NCBI RefSeq assembly: GCF_020748185.1
Contig: NZ_JAHZMO010000013.1
Coordinates: forward strand, 1-64,000
DNA from: Terrisporobacter petrolearius
GTDB taxonomy: Bacteria > Bacillota > Clostridia > Peptostreptococcales > Peptostreptococcaceae
Length of the DNA stretch: 64,000 bases
Reading direction: 5' to 3'
Both the position numbers and the translations under genes were made by a program. Below the pieces are notes generated by a model. That model ran no database searches, was not told the origin of the DNA, and saw only the letters and a program-made list of their open reading frames with translations. The stretch's first letter is position 1; each line of letters starts with the position of its first letter. This document shows positions 61,161 through 64,000 of the stretch, in pieces.

Positions 61161-63611
61161 TTATTTTACTTCAAAAGCCATCTTACCTTCTTTTACAGTA
61201 GCTTCAACAATATCACCTGATTTTATTGTTCCCTGTAATATAAGTTCTGACAATTCATTTTCTAGTTCTTTCTGAATAGATCTCTTTAATGGTCTTGCTC
61301 CGTACTCCAAATCAAACCCTGATTTTGCAATTAAATTTATAGCTTCTTCATCCATCTCTAGTCTTATAGTCATTTCTTCTAATCTTTCAACTAATGTCTT
61401 ACACATTATTTTTACGATCTTAGATATATCTTCTTTGTTAAGAGAATGGAATACTATTATATCATCTATTCTATTTAAGAACTCTGGTCTAAATTGCTTT
61501 TTAAGTTCAACCATAATATTTTCTTTCATTTTTTCATATTCGTCTTTTTCTTTATCTTCTTCATTTGGACTTCCAAATCCTAATGTTTTTTGTTTTTTAA
61601 TAGTTTTTGCTCCTACGTTTGATGTCATTATTAATATTGTGTTTTTAAAATCTACAGTTCTACCTTTAGAATCTGTTAATCTACCATCATCTAATATTTG
61701 TAATAGAATATTAAATACATCTGGATGAGCCTTTTCTATTTCATCAAATAATACAACTGAGTAAGGGTGTCTTCTCACCTTTTCTGTTAACTGACCTCCT
61801 TCATCATAACCTACATAACCTGGTGGGGAACCAATTAACCTAGACACTGAGTGTTTTTCCATATACTCTGACATGTCTATACGTACTATTTGATTTTCAT
61901 CTCCAAACTCAGCTTCTGCCAAGGCTTTGCTAAGTTCTGTTTTTCCTACTCCTGTTGGACCAAGGAATAAAAATGAACCTATAGGTCTATTCGGATCTTT
62001 TAGACCTGCCCTAGCCCTTCTTATAGCTGTAGAAATAGATTTTATTGCCTGATCTTGACCTATAACCCTTTGGTGTAATATATCTTCAAGCTTAAGTAGT
62101 CTTTCGGTTTCTTCTTCCATCATTCTATTGACTGGTATTCCAGTCCATAATCCAACTACTTCTGCAATTACTTCTTCATCTACCACATTGTCATATTTAG
62201 ATGACTTGTTCCATCTATCTCTAATTTTTTCTAACTCCTCTTGAGTTTTCCTTTGTTCATCTCTTAATTTTGCAGCTTTCTCAAAATTTTGACCTCTTAC
62301 TGACTCTTCTTTTTCTTTTTTAATATTATTTATTTTTTCTTCTAAATCTTTTATATCTTTTGGCGGTGTATTTTCTTTTAGCCTTACCTTTGAAGCTGCT
62401 TCGTCTATTAAATCTATAGCTTTATCTGGCAAAAATCTATCTGTTATATATCTTACGGACAGTTCTACCGCTGCCTTAATAGATTCATCTGTAATTTTTA
62501 CCTTATGATGAGCTTCATACTTATCTCTGAGGCCTTTAAGTATTTCTATAGTGTCTTCTTTCGTTGGCTCTTCTATTAAAACTGATTGAAATCTTCTTTC
62601 TAATCCAGAATCTTTCTCTACATGCTTTCTATACTCATCTATTGTTGTAGCTCCTATAACCTGTATTTCTCCTCTAGCTAAGCAAGGTTTTAATATATTT
62701 GAAGCATCTATAGACCCTTCACCTGTAGCTCCGGCACCTATAATTGTATGCATCTCATCTATAAATAAAATTATATTTCCTTTTTTAACAACCTCATCTA
62801 TAACTTGTTTTATTCTCTCCTCAAATTCACCTCTGTATTTTGCTCCTGCTAGCAGCGATCCCATATCTAGAGTATAAAGAATTTTATCTTTTAATGTGTC
62901 TGGTACTTTTCCTTGTGATATATCAATTGCCAATCCTTCTGCTATTGCTGTTTTTCCCACACCAGGATCTCCGATTAGTACAGGGTTATTTTTGGTCCTT
63001 CTACTTAAAATTTGTATTATTCTTTCTATTTCTTTTGTTCTTCCTATCACAGGGTCTATTTTATCTTGTTTAGCACTCTCAGTAAGGTTTCTTCCATATT
63101 TATCAAGTAATTTTGATGAAGTACTCTCTAGTGTAGGTGATACTTTATTTACTGCCTTAGGCTCAATAGAATAATTATCTATGCCCATCATGTCTATAAT
63201 ACTCTCAGCAATATCTCTTGAGTCAATATTTATGGATGCTAAAATTCTCATTCCAAGCCCTTCTCCTTCTTGAGCTAATGCTAATAATATATGTTCAGTC
63301 CCTATGTAATTCGTCTTAAGCTTATTGGCAAAAGCTCCCGATAGTTCTAATATCTGTTTTGACCTAGGGCTTAATGTTACATCTGTTGTGGTTGAATCAT
63401 TTTTACCTTCTATTTCTATAATCTTTTTTTCTAGAATATCTTCAGTAACTCCTAATTTATTTAAAACTTTAGCTGCTATTCCATCTTTTTCTTTTAGAAG
63501 ACCTAGAAGTAAATGCTCTGTCCCTACAATTTTATGTCCAAAGCTTTTTGCTGACTCCACACCTAAGTCAATCGCAGTTTTAGCTCTTTGAGTAAATCTA
63601 TTGAAGTACAT
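61161..63611 (-). CDS. clpC: ClpC AAA+ chaperone subunit
   Basis: 816 aa Hsp100 unfoldase. N-terminal substrate repeats (about 1-145) precede D1 with Walker A GDPGVGKT, a coiled-coil M domain containing a UVR motif, and D2 with GPTGVGKT. It feeds ClpP and works with McsB/CtsR in stress control. I chose ATG 63611 (MYFNRFTQRA); the ATG two codons upstream abuts GGAGGG. It follows mcsB by 11 bp. Confidence 0.98.
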   Translation of the reverse strand: MYFNRFTQRAKTAIDLGVESAKSFGHKIVGTEHLLLGLLKEKDGIAAKVLNKLGVTEDILEKKIIEIEGKNDSTTTDVTLSPRSKQILELSGAFANKLKTNYIGTEHILLALAQEGEGLGMRILASINIDSRDIAESIIDMMGIDNYSIEPKAVNKVSPTLESTSSKLLDKYGRNLTESAKQDKIDPVIGRTKEIERIIQILSRRTKNNPVLIGDPGVGKTAIAEGLAIDISQGKVPDTLKDKILYTLDMGSLLAGAKYRGEFEERIKQVIDEVVKKGNIILFIDEMHTIIGAGATGEGSIDASNILKPCLARGEIQVIGATTIDEYRKHVEKDSGLERRFQSVLIEEPTKEDTIEILKGLRDKYEAHHKVKITDESIKAAVELSVRYITDRFLPDKAIDLIDEAASKVRLKENTPPKDIKDLEEKINNIKKEKEESVRGQNFEKAAKLRDEQRKTQEELEKIRDRWNKSSKYDNVVDEEVIAEVVGLWTGIPVNRMMEEETERLLKLEDILHQRVIGQDQAIKSISTAIRRARAGLKDPNRPIGSFLFLGPTGVGKTELSKALAEAEFGDENQIVRIDMSEYMEKHSVSRLIGSPPGYVGYDEGGQLTEKVRRHPYSVVLFDEIEKAHPDVFNILLQILDDGRLTDSKGRTVDFKNTILIMTSNVGAKTIKKQKTLGFGSPNEEDKEKDEYEKMKENIMVELKKQFRPEFLNRIDDIIVFHSLNKEDISKIVKIMCKTLVERLEEMTIRLEMDEEAINLIAKSGFDLEYGARPLKRSIQKELENELSELILQGTIKSGDIVEATVKEGKMAFEVK

Positions 63612-63622
63612 TTTCATCCCTC

Positions 63623-64000
63623 CTATTTCTTATTTCTATTAGCTAGACTAAACTCTTCTCTTAAAAAATCAGCTCTTTTGGTATCACTATAACAAGTTAT
63701 AGGTGACATTAACCTTAAAGCTGGCTTCATTCCTTTCATTAAGTTAATTATTTTTTCCATGTTGATATCTTTAATGTATTCCATCTCAATACCTAACTTA
63801 ATATTAGACAAGTGTTTCATAGCTTCATATGCAGATATAACTCTAGCATTTTGTAATATTCCTAAAGATCTATAAACCTCATCTTCTAATTCTATAGAGG
63901 CTTCCATTTGTACAATATTTCTAGATTCTTTTTCTTTTTTTATAATATCTTTTGTCAAACTTCTTAAACTTTCAATAATATTTTTTTCTGATCTTCCAAT
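63623..64000 (-). CDS. mcsB: protein arginine kinase McsB, C-terminal part (runs off the right edge)
   Basis: 126 codons are visible, open at the window edge with no stop. From the edge the frame reads IGRSEKNIIESLRSL, then the MEASIELEDEVYRSLGILQNARVISAYEAM block typical of McsB. Phosphoarginine marks proteins for ClpCP and controls CtsR. mcsA and ctsR are expected further right. A TTG at 63958 is not a start but an internal codon. Confidence 0.93.
   Translation of the reverse strand: MGRSEKNIIESLRSLTKDIIKKEKESRNIVQMEASIELEDEVYRSLGILQNARVISAYEAMKHLSNIKLGIEMEYIKDINMEKIINLMKGMKPALRLMSPITCYSDTKRADFLREEFSLANRNKK

Overview
The window looks like a chromosome segment from a low-GC Gram-positive anaerobe. 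Gene order and protein sequences fit the Clostridioides/Paeniclostridium/Paraclostridium group (family Peptostreptococcaceae). Reasons: AT-rich third positions, strong GGAGG ribosome-binding sites, a CwlD spore-cortex amidase, rubrerythrin, ThyX, the zinc (four-Cys) forms of S4, S14 and L33, and the classic Firmicutes order mcsB-clpC-radA-disA through the rpoBC, str, S10, spc and alpha clusters to cwlD. The species cannot be fixed from sequence alone.

Almost every gene is on the minus strand, so the biological order runs from the right edge to the left. From the right: the 3' part of mcsB, clpC, radA, disA, a PIN-TRAM membrane protein, ispD and ispF; a proline T-box with proS and gltX; cysS, mrnC, thyX, rlmB, rae1 (yacP) and sigH; tuf copy 2; rpmG, secE, nusG, rplK and rplA; an L10 leader with rplJ and rplL; rpoB and rpoC; rpsL, rpsG, fusA and tuf copy 1; the S10-spc-alpha cluster from rpsJ to rplQ; ecfA1, ecfA2, ecfT and truA; rplM and rpsI.

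Left of rpsI the usual order is interrupted by an accessory block. It holds a plus-strand rubrerythrin gene, an FMN-riboswitch-controlled riboflavin operon (ribD-ribE-ribBA-ribH), an orphan 70-aa protein, and a response regulator, small membrane protein and multi-pass histidine kinase module. cwlD follows, and the window ends in the first ~318 nt of a 16S rRNA gene with two strong tandem promoters.

Most of the window is core machinery: transcription, translation, secretion, proteostasis and isoprenoid/riboflavin precursors. The interest lies mainly in regulatory RNA and DNA: the FMN riboswitch with two terminators in series, the T-box, the L10 leader with its attenuator, a candidate L1 site, long hairpins beside rpoB and rpsL and before both tuf genes, and a 1,257-bp near-identical tuf duplication. 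I found no CRISPR array, transposase, prophage or tRNA gene, and no convincing new defence-type or metabolic system. The least explained protein-coding candidates are the two small proteins and the sensor module at 1.6-4.9 kb.
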